A stretch of 64,000 nucleotides of DNA, from assembly GCA_003971905.1 (NCBI GenBank), contig RSEE01000001.1, forward strand, positions 1,426,001 to 1,490,000, read 5' to 3'. The notes beneath the pieces were generated by a model, which was given only the letters and a program-made list of their open reading frames with translations, was not told the DNA's origin and made no database searches. Positions 12,032 through 22,746 of the stretch are shown here, piece after piece (position 1 is the first letter of the stretch; the number at the start of each line of letters is the position of its first letter). The position numbers and the translations under genes are program-made. This DNA is from Moniliella sp. 'wahieum' (lineage: Eukaryota; Basidiomycota; Moniliellomycetes; Moniliellales; Moniliellaceae).

Positions 12032-14937
12032 ATGTCCACCCCCCCCTCCCCATCGTCCCTGCCGCCTACCAGGCGCTGGCCCCTCGTACCCCTGGCTCTC
12101 GGCGCCCCTCTCTCGCTGCCCCTCCTCCGAGCCCGCGTAGCAGCAGTTCCCACGACCCCCTTTCTGCCCCCGCGGTGGCCAATCGCATCCACTCCGTCCT
12201 AGCCTCCATCCCCAAGATCAGCAATGTCTCCTTCATCCCAGCCGCACCTCTTTCCGGTACACGTCACGCTGCTAGTGTCCGGCCACGCGCTGCCCAGCTT
12301 CGCATGACCCTCCGTTCCCGCGAACTCGCGCCGCCTCCGGGTGCGTTGCCAGGCCCGGGCGGCGTCGACTACATTTCTCGCGTCGTTGTTCCCCTTACCT
12401 ACGAGCTCTTTGAGGACGGAACACCTGTTGTTACTGCCGTCGACCGTGAGGCGCTGCATGCGGTCACCCCCGTTCCTGCCCTCTCTGACACGGTTGCAGC
12501 TGAGCGTCGGTGCATTGCGACCGGCCGTAAAGTTGTCCTTCGCTCGGCCTCGGGTCGGCGCGTGGTGGAGGTCTGGGCCGGAGCGGTGCTGGTTGCGTCA
12601 GAGGACGTTACAGATCTCCATGGGGAATTTATCACGGATGGTACGTTGCTCTCATCTTTTTTCTGTGCTCCACACATTCACCCTACACCAACTAACCGTT
12701 AATCTGGCTCAGAAACCTACGGAACCCTCGACATTGATGGCACCACCTCCACTTTGATTTACAGTGCTGAGGCCAATGCTCCCGACGGCCACAAATACGA
12801 TTACCTCCCCTCTTTGGGCGAAAAAGGGGTGGCCTCAAACGGCCCACCATCTACCGCTTCAAATGGTCTGAAACCCCCGCACCCAACGATATTACCAGCG
12901 TGATCACTACCACTCTGCCCAAAGGTCGGGTGGTACCGGTGGTGCCTGCCTCGGCTCCCGCGGAGCTGCAGAACGTGATCTTTGCCCAAGCTTCCCTCTT
13001 GGCAGCGATCGAGGGGGAGAGCAAGGCTTTTCAAGGCGTGGTGGCAACGGGCTATCAGTCCTTGGGCAATGGCAACCGACTTGGCGTGATCTACTGCAGC
13101 AACCGTCCGTCGGACGTGTATTTGTTGACCTATGCTTCGGATTGCAACGCTGCAACCCAATTCAAGTGGCGCAACCTGACGGCGAACCAAACCAAGGTCA
13201 GACGACGGGCAAGAGGTGGATGGGAAACTGTATGCGTGGCGGCGGCCTTGCATCCGTACCGGGTACCGGGTCGATGCCGATGGCCTGGTAGTGGGGCAGC
13301 AACAGATTTACACCATCGGCACTGCACGTGAAGGACCCCATCGCTCTGCGGACTTTTTGCGGTGCCTAGTGCGCAGTGTACCGCTGGGGACCGCGGACGA
13401 CAACTCTCCCACCATGCCCCAGACGACCGATCCCGTCGATCCGCTCGTCTTCCAGCAGGACCTCCTGGTTGCCTTCCCGGCTCCCTTGCCTCCGCTCGTG
13501 CCGGTTCGCAAGGCTTGGGCCCAGGCACCCTCGGCGGCGGAAGCGGAGCTGGTTCTTCCGCCCCAGTGACACCGGAGCTGGACCTGGATACGCTCCCTGC
13601 CGGAGGGGCGCAGCAATTCTTTGTCGAGGGCGCGATCGACAGACCGTTCTTGTCGTATGGTCGGGAGCGTTCGGATCGGGCCGCGCGTGAGATTACAGAC
13701 GACGACTTGTTGTTGATCAATGGCTTTGTGGGCTCCGAGACTGGGTTTTATGCGATCCGGATGGGTCAAGATGCCGAAGGGCAGATGCAGTTTGAAGCTG
13801 AATTTTTGCCCTCTGCCACGCTGTTGGCAACGAATGGCCAAGGTCTGGCTGCCTTTGCTACGACCTCACCCACCATCCCCCGCTGCTCGGCATCTTTACC
13901 ATTGCGCCCGGTCGGGACGCATTTGCTGCGTTCCGACGGCACGAGGTGTCGACGGTGTGGGATTCCTTGAGGGACTCCAAGGCGAGCGTGTTGGTCAAGA
14001 TGTTGCTCCGCCTTGCTGCCCACACCCAAACTAGCCTCGGTGTCGATAACAACTGCGATGCGGTCGTCTTGGCTCCGTTCCATGCGCAAGCCGGCGGCGG
14101 ACGCGACCGATCTTCTTCCCTTTCTCTCGTTCGGCGGGGCATCACCGCCCCCCCGGATCGGCCAATGGGGCGCCTACGACGGCCGCTAACGCGCCTCCTA
14201 CCATTCTGTTCCCCCACGGAGGTCCGCACTCTAGTACCCCCTATGCGTTCGACGCGGCACGGGCGACATGGGCGCTGCTGGGATACCAAGTGATCATGCC
14301 CAACTATACCGGTAGTGTGGGCAAAACGGATGCGTTTGTGCGTCGGCTGATGGGCCGGGTGGGCGATTTGGACGTGAAGGATTGTGTGGCGGTGCTGGAC
14401 CAACTGCTGGACAAACGGCTGGTGCGCATCGATCCGAACTTGGTCTTTGTCTCGGGCGGCTCGCATGGCGGGTTCATCGGAGCGCACTTGTTGGGCCAGT
14501 ACCCTGGCAAGTTCCGCGCGGCCTCGTTGCGCAACCCCGTAATCGACATTGCCGCCATGGTGCACACGACCGACATCCCCGACTGGTGCTATGCCGTGGT
14601 GGATGCCGCCTACCCCTTTGGAACGCCGCCGGAGGCCGTCTCGCTGGAGGCGATGAAAGTGATGCGCGATGCATCCCCCATCACACATGCGCACAAGATC
14701 CAGGACCCTGTGCTGCTGCTGATGGGAGAAGCAGACCAACGGGTACCGCCGGCACAAAGCAAGTTGTTGTACCATGCGTTGCGACAACGCGGCGCCGATG
14801 TTTCGATGCTTTGTTTTCCCGGTGCGGATCATGCCCTGGAAACGCACGCAGCCCAGGAAGCTGCGTTCGACGCCACTTTTGCCTTGTTTGAGCGCATGGG
14901 TGGCTACCAATCACGACGGCCTTGGGCCCAGCTCTGA
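12032..14937 (+). CDS. Acylaminoacyl-peptidase-like serine hydrolase (prolyl oligopeptidase family S9C)
   Basis: It removes N-acylated amino acids from blocked peptides. The N-terminal beta-propeller half shows VLRSASGRRVVEVW and HGEFITD, then an intron at about 12641-12712 (GTACGT...GCTCAG), then ETYGTLDIDGTTSTLIYSAE, which matches the APEH propeller pattern (HGkvytD...fg.l.ws....llYvAE). The C-terminal alpha/beta-hydrolase domain is in one clean frame: ILFPHGGPHSS (oxyanion), GGSHGGF with the nucleophilic Ser (about 14458), GEADQRVPP with the catalytic Asp, and GADHALE with the catalytic His. The stop is at 14937. The N-terminal and middle parts cross several frames without introns. The start ATG at 12032 is a guess; an upstream ATG is possible. 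Confidence 0.85.
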
Positions 14938-15900
14938 GCCTAGCATCGCTTTAGCGTAGCTTAGCTTCAATTAGGTTCGGAGAACCCGTTATTGAAGTTG
15001 TCTCCCATCCTGTCCGTGCCCATAATCTAATGATCAGTGCCCATATCAGCTAGGCTCTTCCTTCGTGGGCTGGAGGGGGAGTCGCGAATGGTTGCTTGAA
15101 GGAGCCGCCAGCGTATTTGTAGTGATGTAGGAAAAGCACACACCTTCATGCCACAGGCACAGCCGTACCACCTTTTCACCCCCAATTGACCCCATTGCCC
15201 CCTCCCTCAGCAGCCCAGGAAGGAAGGAATGCAGCAATAGGGGTGGCTTCTGTGTGACCTGTTCCCAGTTCTCCCGTGCTCAGTTGCTGCCTCGGTTCCT
15301 AGTAGAAAGCTTGGCACTATTAACACTACGTGAGGAGCGTACGAGCTGGAAGCGGGGCATGTAGTGAATGCGAAGCCAAAAAACGACAACGACAGGACTC
15401 GAACCTGTGCAGGCAAAGCCTAATTGATATCAGATCACGCATGAACCATTCGAATCAATCCCCTTAACCGCTCGGGCACGTTGCCTTGTAGTAACAACGT
15501 GTGTCTATTGTATACATAATCAAAATCCGATTATCTGGCACAACGCTGTAACAGTGTACGCTATGACATGTTAACCCCCTCCCACACAAGAATACTTTCT
15601 TCTCCCTGCTCTATCCTGTACGCAACAAATGGACCCAAACAGATATAAAAAATAATTCCATGCGTGTTCCAAACCTCCTCGCGCCAGATGCACACCGAAA
15701 GCGAGAATCCTACAGGTAAAATCGAGCAAGATGGGGATAACAGGGGCGGGGGGGGGGGGCATGTGCCCCTATAGTTGGGCAGGAGAAGCAAACGGGAGTC
15801 AAATCAAAACAAGGCCAGGACAGCCAAGGAGGCAAAAAATGAACCCAAGGGGAAAGGAGAGGAGCACAACAGGTATGGAGGAAACCAAACGGAAAATGGC
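14938..15900. other. Intergenic region containing tRNA-Ser
   Basis: Apart from the tRNA at 15384-15485 nothing is supported. A run of ten or more G (about 15748-15758) and a purine-rich stretch precede the end of the PSD gene. Confidence 0.5.
15384..15485 (-). tRNA. tRNA-Ser(CGA) with a 20-nt intron
   Basis: On the minus strand a 7-bp acceptor stem (GGCAACG with CGTTGTC, one G-U pair), discriminator G, D-arm CCC...GGG, anticodon stem ATTGA/TCAAT, variable arm AGGC/GCCT and T-arm ACAGG/CCTGT fold into a class II tRNA. The anticodon CGA occupies positions 34-36 (genomic 15450-15452) and decodes UCG. An intron of about 20 nt follows base 37 (15429-15448). The B-box is GGTTCGAGTCC. A T6 run just downstream (15378-15383) is the expected Pol III terminator. 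CCA is not encoded. Confidence 0.92.
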
Positions 15901-18900
15901 TCACCATCCTGGCCGGCCAATGCCATAGCCAACCTTGACCAACGTCTCTACCGGTTTGGCTGAGTTGGCTAGCAAATCCGCATCGAAGATCACCTTACCC
16001 TGGGCAAAGAGTGTGACGACGGTGGAGCCGCCAAAGGCAAAGTACCCCAGCTCCTCGCCACGCTGAACCGTGGTGCCGACCGCACTGGTCAAGACCGTAG
16101 TACCGACCATCATGGCACCGACACAGACCATGTAGAACGTACCGAACCCGTCGGGCGACTCGAGCCGAACCACCACCCGATGGTTCTGCCCGTACACGTC
16201 AATCGACGACGAGCGAATGGCCATGGGGTTACAGTATAGTATGTCGTACCCACCGTCTGCGCCGAGACGATCTTGCCTGTCAGAGGCATGTGGAACCGAT
16301 GATAATCTTGTGGTGCAAGCCGGAAAATGCACAGGCTACCCTGCTCGAGTTGGCGCACCGTTTCCTCCTCAGGCACCGCCTCGGCCAAGAGGGTACGGAC
16401 GGAAAAGTTGTGACCTTTGATCCAGATCCGCGTTGCGTCGGACACGGAGGGGAAACACATCATGCGACAATCGGCGGCCGAGACGACGCGGCGGATTGTC
16501 TGGGTCCTCGATCGGACGCGCGTCGGGCTTGAGCTTACGATAAAAGAATTGGTTAAACGTCTTGAACTCGTTCATGGGCAACAAGATTTCGTCCAGATTG
16601 AGTTTATGGAACGCGACAAAGGGTGCAATGTCCTTGACCGACGCAGGGTCGTCGTATTTGCGGCCTTGCTTGAGCGTGAGCGATTTAAGCAACTGCTGCG
16701 CCCGTCGTCCGTCCATCCGAGACCGGGGGGTTTGGTACATGAGCGAATGCCTAACCGCACATAGATGGCCATATGCTCTTCCAAGTATTCCCCGTCGCCC
16801 GGTCGGTCACGATCAAATTGGCATTGTTGGCGCCCAAGGTGTATTGTCCTTGGGCGACATGACGCACCAGCTTGGTATACCACTTGCGTTGCGCTTGGCT
16901 CTCCGTCACATAGGTATGAACGGTAAAGTTATCGACTTGGGACCAGTCCCGCGACGCGCAAACAGCCAAGTGGGTCACCATCCCAAACTCGGTCCAACCC
17001 GTCAAGTCCTGCTTGTCGCACAGCGGACATTTGGCCAAATTGATCACCCGTTCTGCTTCGCGCTCGCCCGGACTGCTGGAGCTGCTGCGTTCGGCGTCGG
17101 TGGAAGAAGAGCGAGGCGAGTCGAGCTGAGGGGCTGAGGAATTCGCTTTCCTGGTATCCTCAGAGAGCAGCAACTTGTTGGTAGGCAAAGCCGGCTCGTG
17201 GACGATGGGAAGAAAGCAGGGCGGAGAGAGGGGGTAAGAGTGGCCCGCTCGAGAGCCACGATGGCTTGCTCAAACGTCAGCTCCTCGTCCTCGTCTGGGT
17301 TCTTTCCCACTGTGGTGAACCAGGACCGAATTGTGTCGGATGAAACGGTCGAGTTGAGAGAGGCAAGCATGGTCTCCAGCTCCAACAACGAGGTAGCATG
17401 GTTCTCGTTTTCGTCATAGTGAAGCAGCAGGCGGTACCAGAGGCGTTGTCGCAACAGCGCGTACGGCTGCCAATGCGCAGTAATGGTGAGAGTGCAAGGT
17501 TTCCCCTTTTCCATTACTACCGGCATGGTCTCGTCCGACGTTGCCTCGCCCCCGGACTTGCGATGCAGCTCTAACACCAGCGTGCGCGCCCCAGCGGAAA
17601 TGTCGGTTTGGCGCTGGAGAATGGCGAGGGATACAACCCAGTTTCCGGGTCCCGCGTCCCACCCTCGGATGCTAGCTGCTCCTCTCGTGCAGCAATCAGG
17701 TCCGACATGGATATGGACGTTGATCCAATCTCGTCGTGGGTGGACAGGCGGTCCCAATCAAAAACGTTGAGCTTGAGCGTAAATTGTTTCTCGTGCTCCT
17801 CAACCGGCAGCATCATCTTTTGGTTCCAGACCGGGTTGAGGTTGTGGCGCACGACGGCCGTGCGAAATACTCGCCGCGAGAAACTTACGATGGTAAACGG
17901 ATCCATATCAAGCTTGTTTTGGCCACTGAAGAGAAACAAGAAAGTGAGGGGGAGAAGGGTCAGAATGGAATGCGAAAGAAATAGACGCAAAGAGACGTAC
18001 TGTTGGGCCAACGAGGCAAGTTGGAAGCGGACTTGATCTCAATTAAGGCCACACCCAAAGAGTTGGTGGAGCCGTGACGTTGGGCATCAGCCAATGCTGC
18101 GCGAGTCCTGTTGCGCCGGCGAGGGTGTGGGAGGGAAGGACGGGGCACACGGCGTCGTGTCGAGCCTTGATCGCCTGATTCCGTCCCACTCTCTGCCCCC
18201 CCTGCCCGGGTCGAAGAAAAGGAAGACGCAGAAGACTTTTGGCGTATCCGGGGCAAATTCTGGACTTGGACTTAGCGAGGAGAGGAACTGCGCTGGTCAC
18301 CGGCGGTCGAGGTGGAATGCAATTCGGTCAAGGGCTTGGTAGCTCCTTCCGGCACCCCGGCAATGGAGCGGTAATGGTCCGTATTACTTCCAGCGTCGGA
18401 ACTGGTATAACCATCGTCCTCCACTTCCTCCTCTTCAGCCTCGACATTGTCTTCCATATCCAAGATGTACGCCTCATCGCCATCGGTCATTCCAATGGTC
18501 CGTCTGGCACCCCCGCACGGCACTCATGGCGCCTTGACGACAAACAAGGCGATGGTATAGCGTTTCAAGGTCCTCCGCTTGTTTCTCAGTTAGTGGCGCT
18601 CCGACAGCCCCCGGCTCGGAATCGGGACCGGGACTGGTAGGTGGGAGGAAGCCCACCTTGACTACCAGGTCGCCTGTCACACCTTGAAACTTGCGCATCG
18701 AGCTCAGGGGCAACACGACCGGTTCCGAATCGGCCCAGCGATCGAGGTACGTTTTCCTGGGCCGTCAAGCGGGGTAGCCCATTGGTCGACACTGAGCGAG
18801 CACTCACCAAGGTAGTCAGCTGCGGAAAAGCGGTCAAAGTCCCACAGACAAATTCGAGCGCATGCGCCATCGGCACTGCCTCGTCGGTAGTTACGTCCGA

Positions 18901-19394
18901 GGCACCAGCAGCCTCGTCCAGCGAGGGAGCCGGGGCCGCATCGGGCGATTCGGATGCAGGCGCCTTGGAGTGGAGACGCAGGTGAGAGACAGCGCTGTGC
19001 AAAGGACGAAACGAGCGCCTGGGCGAGACGGAAGAGGTGGTGGTAGGAAGGCCGAACCAGGAAGGGTCAATGTCAAAGTCAAAGGTGCCTTCGCTGGGGA
19101 CCAAACGGGGTTGAGGGTCTTCTTCTTGACGGGGGTGCGGCGCTTGGAGGAGATGCCGGGAATGGAGAGGACGACGTAGGGGTCGCTCTTGCCATTCGTG
19201 TCGCGGGCGGCGAGGTTTTGAGCGCGTACGATCTGGACGCGAAGGCGCGCGCTGGGCGCGGAGGGTGTGGCGGGGGCGCGGCGGGCGAGGGCGTTGGCAT
19301 GGGCGGGGGAGGGGGAGGGAGGGTGGTGGCGGTGGCAGGAGGCGAGGGAGCAAAGGGAGCAGAGGGGAGGACAGAAGGTGGGTGACAACATCAA
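15901..19394 (-). CDS. PSD2: Phosphatidylserine decarboxylase 2 (C2-domain type)
   Basis: It converts phosphatidylserine to phosphatidylethanolamine in the Golgi/endosome system. N-terminal C2 domain: RLRVQIVRAQNLAARDTNGK, SDPYVVLSIPG, KKKTLNPVW. After a Ser/Pro and acidic linker (VEAEEEEVEDDGYTSSDAGS) comes a second C2: LGVALIEIKSASNLP, an intron at 17926-18000 (GTACGT...TTCAG), MDPFTIVSFS, HNLNPVWNQK and KLNVFDWDR. An EF-hand-like segment (HYDENENH...ELETMLASL) and a CPLC...H...C cluster (NLAKCPLCDKQ, THLAVCASRDW) precede the catalytic part: NQFFYRKLKPDARPI, RMMCFPSVSD, DYHRFHMPLTG, and FAFGGSTVVTLF with the GGST site of self-cleavage that makes the pyruvoyl cofactor. It ends GYGIGRPGW. The frame breaks repeatedly, so the N-terminal start is uncertain. 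Confidence 0.92.
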
Positions 19395-20540
19395 CCGCTG
19401 AGATTATCGAGATCATCGAGCAGCTGAGCGGCTGCCAATGTCATCGATCATCGATCATTCGATCATACCCACAAGTCAGTGTCGAGCTGCGGCGTCAAAA
19501 AGCGAAACTAGGCACTCCTTGCTGCAGGCATCATGCATCCTCCCTCGTCACATCGGCAGGGCAGCTGCTTGTCGGCAGGCCGAGTGAGATCTGGGCTCTG
19601 CCATTGGCATCTGCCCCGGAGGAGCGACGGCCGGCGACGGCCTACGTCATCCATCACATCGGGATGCCTGCGCAGCATCCACCACCCGTGATACATGACG
19701 CAGTGGGTGTCAGCACTACAGGCACTGCCCCAGTGTGGGATCGGCTACGTAACCCCTGGCATCCCACGTGTGTATGTATGCACGCCGCCTGTTGCGCCCT
19801 CCAGTGCTCACTTTTGTCCCTTGCATGCGTGCCGCTTCAAGCGTCGCCTCAAGCCATGCGCCCCACACGCGCGCTGCGCCCTTGCGCCCCCTGGTCTCGG
19901 CCTCAGGGGCTGCTGGGTGCTTGTTAATTGGTTCCAACGCACTGGCAGTGTGCCTCGCAGCAATAGGATGGTGGGCGAGCCGTCCCAAGTCCGTCGCCGC
20001 CCCCCAGTGTCCGCCTAGCCTCTGCCCTTTCTCTCTGTCTCTCGCGTTGTCAAGCCCATGCGTCCGAGGCTGAGGCTATAGTAAAAGTGCATGGCATCTC
20101 GCTCGCATTCATCTGCATATGCTTCAAGTGTCGGTACACGCCGCCACTCCGTCTCCTCTTTCTGCAGCACACCCAACATATGCAAGTGACCTTGCTTGCC
20201 CTCTGGCATCAATCAATAAGGACCCCATGAAGTACTACACAAGACCCATCCCGTCGTCTGACCAACAGTGGAAGCAATGCTTAATGGAGATGCACAACGG
20301 AAACGACGGGTACTCGGGTCGGCAAAAAAGGAGAGGATGAGACGCGAATGTGGCCACGAGCAAAGGAAAGGATCAAGTGGGTAGGTCCAGCATTGAGGGG
20401 AAAGAGGGAGACAAGACCGAGGTCCATCACGGCAGGCACAAGTGGGGGGCAGGAGGAGGGGGAAAGGAACTTGTGGTGCTTGGGGCAGTAAAAACCCGTG
20501 ACCGCGTGCCTGAAAAGATTTGGATTGGCACACGCGACAC
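19395..20540. other. Intergenic gap downstream of the unknown gene and upstream of PSD2
   Basis: No supported gene. It contains CATCGATCATCGATCATTCG (19443) and GGCATCATGCATCC (19527), two of the window's recurring words, close to the PSD2 start. Confidence 0.45.
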
Positions 20541-22746
20541 TTAAGGAGAGACAACAGGCGATTCTGGAAGTTGAGCAGAAGTTCCGGCACCGGGCCCAGT
20601 ACCTGGCCACTTTGGCCAGTTGCTGCGCCTTTCGTTCTGGCATGCCGGCCAACGCGTCGCTCCCAGCATCGCCATGTTGGGCCAGACTGCCCGAGAAGGA
20701 GGCGCACGAGAGCGAGAGCAAGAGCAAGCGAAGAGGATGTAGGTAGGTCGGATGCTGGTCCATCTGATCCACCTGGTCCACCCACCCCACCACATTGTGT
20801 ACCCGTGGCCTAGGTCGGACATACGCCCTTGTCCCTCCAGTCGCCTCCTCCGTTTCGGCGGGGGTACCAAAGCAGTATCGCCCGGAAGCTAGCAGAACGG
20901 GTGTGCTGCGGAACAGTCGTCTTGCTCACCATGGGCGTTTGCTCGTCTCGGACTTGGCTTTGGCGCGCTCGTGCGAAGCAGGAACAAGAGGCGCAGACAT
21001 GGCACGAGCACCGGGACCTTTCGTGCTTCGATCCGCGCATAGGGATAGAGGCAAGGGCGACGACCGTGGGTTGTGGGAGTATCAGTGGGCGTCGAGGGGG
21101 AAGGGCGGGATAGATGGAGATGCCTCAGAGCCAGATGGACGTGCTCCCTGCTTCCCTCATCCTGAGCTAACGTTGCGACACGATGATCTTGGGAGGAGCG
21201 ATCAAGGCCCACAAGCAGCCGCTTTCGGCTGCAGCGTCGTCTGGGACAGGTGAGGGGTGGTGCTAGTCGGTGTGAATGGGTCAATGCCACAACCAGCTGC
21301 TTTAGGCTTGACGCCTTGCTCGTCATCTCCTTCAGCGACCGGTTTGAGAACTGTGCCGGAAGACACAGGTCGTGCAGGGGGAGGAACTCCCGTTGTCAGC
21401 CGGGAACGGTGCCATTGTCTCGGGGCTCTAAGCCCATCAACTGGTTTGCCTGACTCGTCTTGGTCGGGGATCGACGCAAGGCAGACGGTCTGAGCCCACA
21501 GGTGGGATGCGACCTGGGTCCGCGTCAAGTAGCGTTGACCACCTTTTCCCGCTTCTTCCTGGGCCCCAAGACCTCGATCCAGGCTCCAACTCTGACACTT
21601 TTTTTGCGCATGCAGGCCTGCCTGAGACTTGATGACATCCGGCATGCACTCGGACCCCAACAGACGTGCCAACTTATTCGTCCGTCTCTCCTTCTCCATG
21701 ACCTTGGTCCCTGACGACGCGTAGGGGGACTGAAGAAACGGGGACACCTCGGTTCCCCAGGGGGAGACTGAACGAGTCCACGTGGAGGGGCTGAAACGGT
21801 ACGCTCAGGAGAAGGGACGGCGGGGAATCATCATAATACTGTTGGAAGACAGGGTCCGCGATCCCGGATGCAACGATGATGCGACGGACAGGATGCTGCC
21901 CTTGCTCTCGCTCTCGGCAAGAGAACTCGCACTTCAAAGGGGATGCGGTCATGGCCACGCCGTGGGTGCGGGTGGTGGGGATGCTTCCGATGGCGAGGGG
22001 CACCGTACCAGCGCGCCTTCGCCAGGCAGCAGAGTAGAACAGGCGCTAGCATCGGGCGATTCCGATTCTAGCGTTAACCCCAGTCCTGGCAGCCCGGATG
22101 CGCATGAGGTCGCGTGACGCAAGGTCCTTGGCTCCTCCGCCCATGTAAGAGGAGACGAGGGGGAAGATGGGCGGAGGGGGGTTGAGGGTTTCCAGGCTGA
22201 AGCAACGACGGGTGCGTCTTGTGCATGTTTCCCTCTGGAGTGACAGGGGTGGTAGTCCTGCTTCCGCTGCCGTCGGGGGACAACGAAGGTGGCGCCAAAT
22301 GTGAAGAGGAACGACGATTGGGCCCAGTAGAGTCGAAAGCTGGCACGTCGGGACACACCGGGGTAACTACGTCAGACTGAGACGAAACGAGGAGTTGGCT
22401 CCACCGTTGCTCCCTTTCCTCCGAGTCAGTTCATGGCTGGAGCGGCAATGTTGAGAAGCAAGAGTGACGTTCCTGGCTGCCACCCGATGTGCCAGGGCTG
22501 CACGGTGGCGGGAGACACGGGAAGGACTGCTAGGAGGGGTGTCTGGGCGAAAATCCGAAGGAGAAAACAAGGTGTCTTGGTTATTGGGCTTGTTCGGCCC
22601 CGAAGGGGTCGCAGGGTCCAGCGCTGCCCAGGAATGGGGGTTGGGCATGGGCATAGAGTCGGGGCTGGGGTCGATAGGGGCACTGGATATTGGTAGGGAA
22701 GCGGCAGGGTTCGCTCGGGGCGTGCGTGGTGGAGAGGCGGTAACCA
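20540..22746 (-). CDS. Unknown Ser/Pro-rich protein with a conserved-looking basic EKERRTNKLARLLG segment
   Basis: I do not recognise the family. The minus-strand reading starts MVTASPPRTPRANPAASLPI (22746) and continues as a long disordered, Ser/Pro-rich stretch with phosphorylation-like SP/TP sites (TLFSPSDFRPDTPPSSPS; TTTPVTPEGN). In successive frames follow SREREQGQHPVRRIIVASGI, PVFQQYYDDSPPSLLLSVPF, then KVMEKERRTNKLARLLGSEC MPDVIKSQ, the most conserved-looking block, and GGQRYLTRTQVASHLWAQTV. Further C-terminal pieces (PERKAQQLAKVARYW near 20620) may belong to the same gene. Four or more frame changes are needed. Composition suggests a cytoplasmic or nuclear regulatory protein, but that is inference. 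The 3' end is not defined. Confidence 0.45.

Noticed and set aside
13858-14910. 350-codon minus-strand ORF
   Set aside because: It is the antisense shadow of the acylaminoacyl-peptidase catalytic domain, whose motifs are unmistakable on the plus strand.
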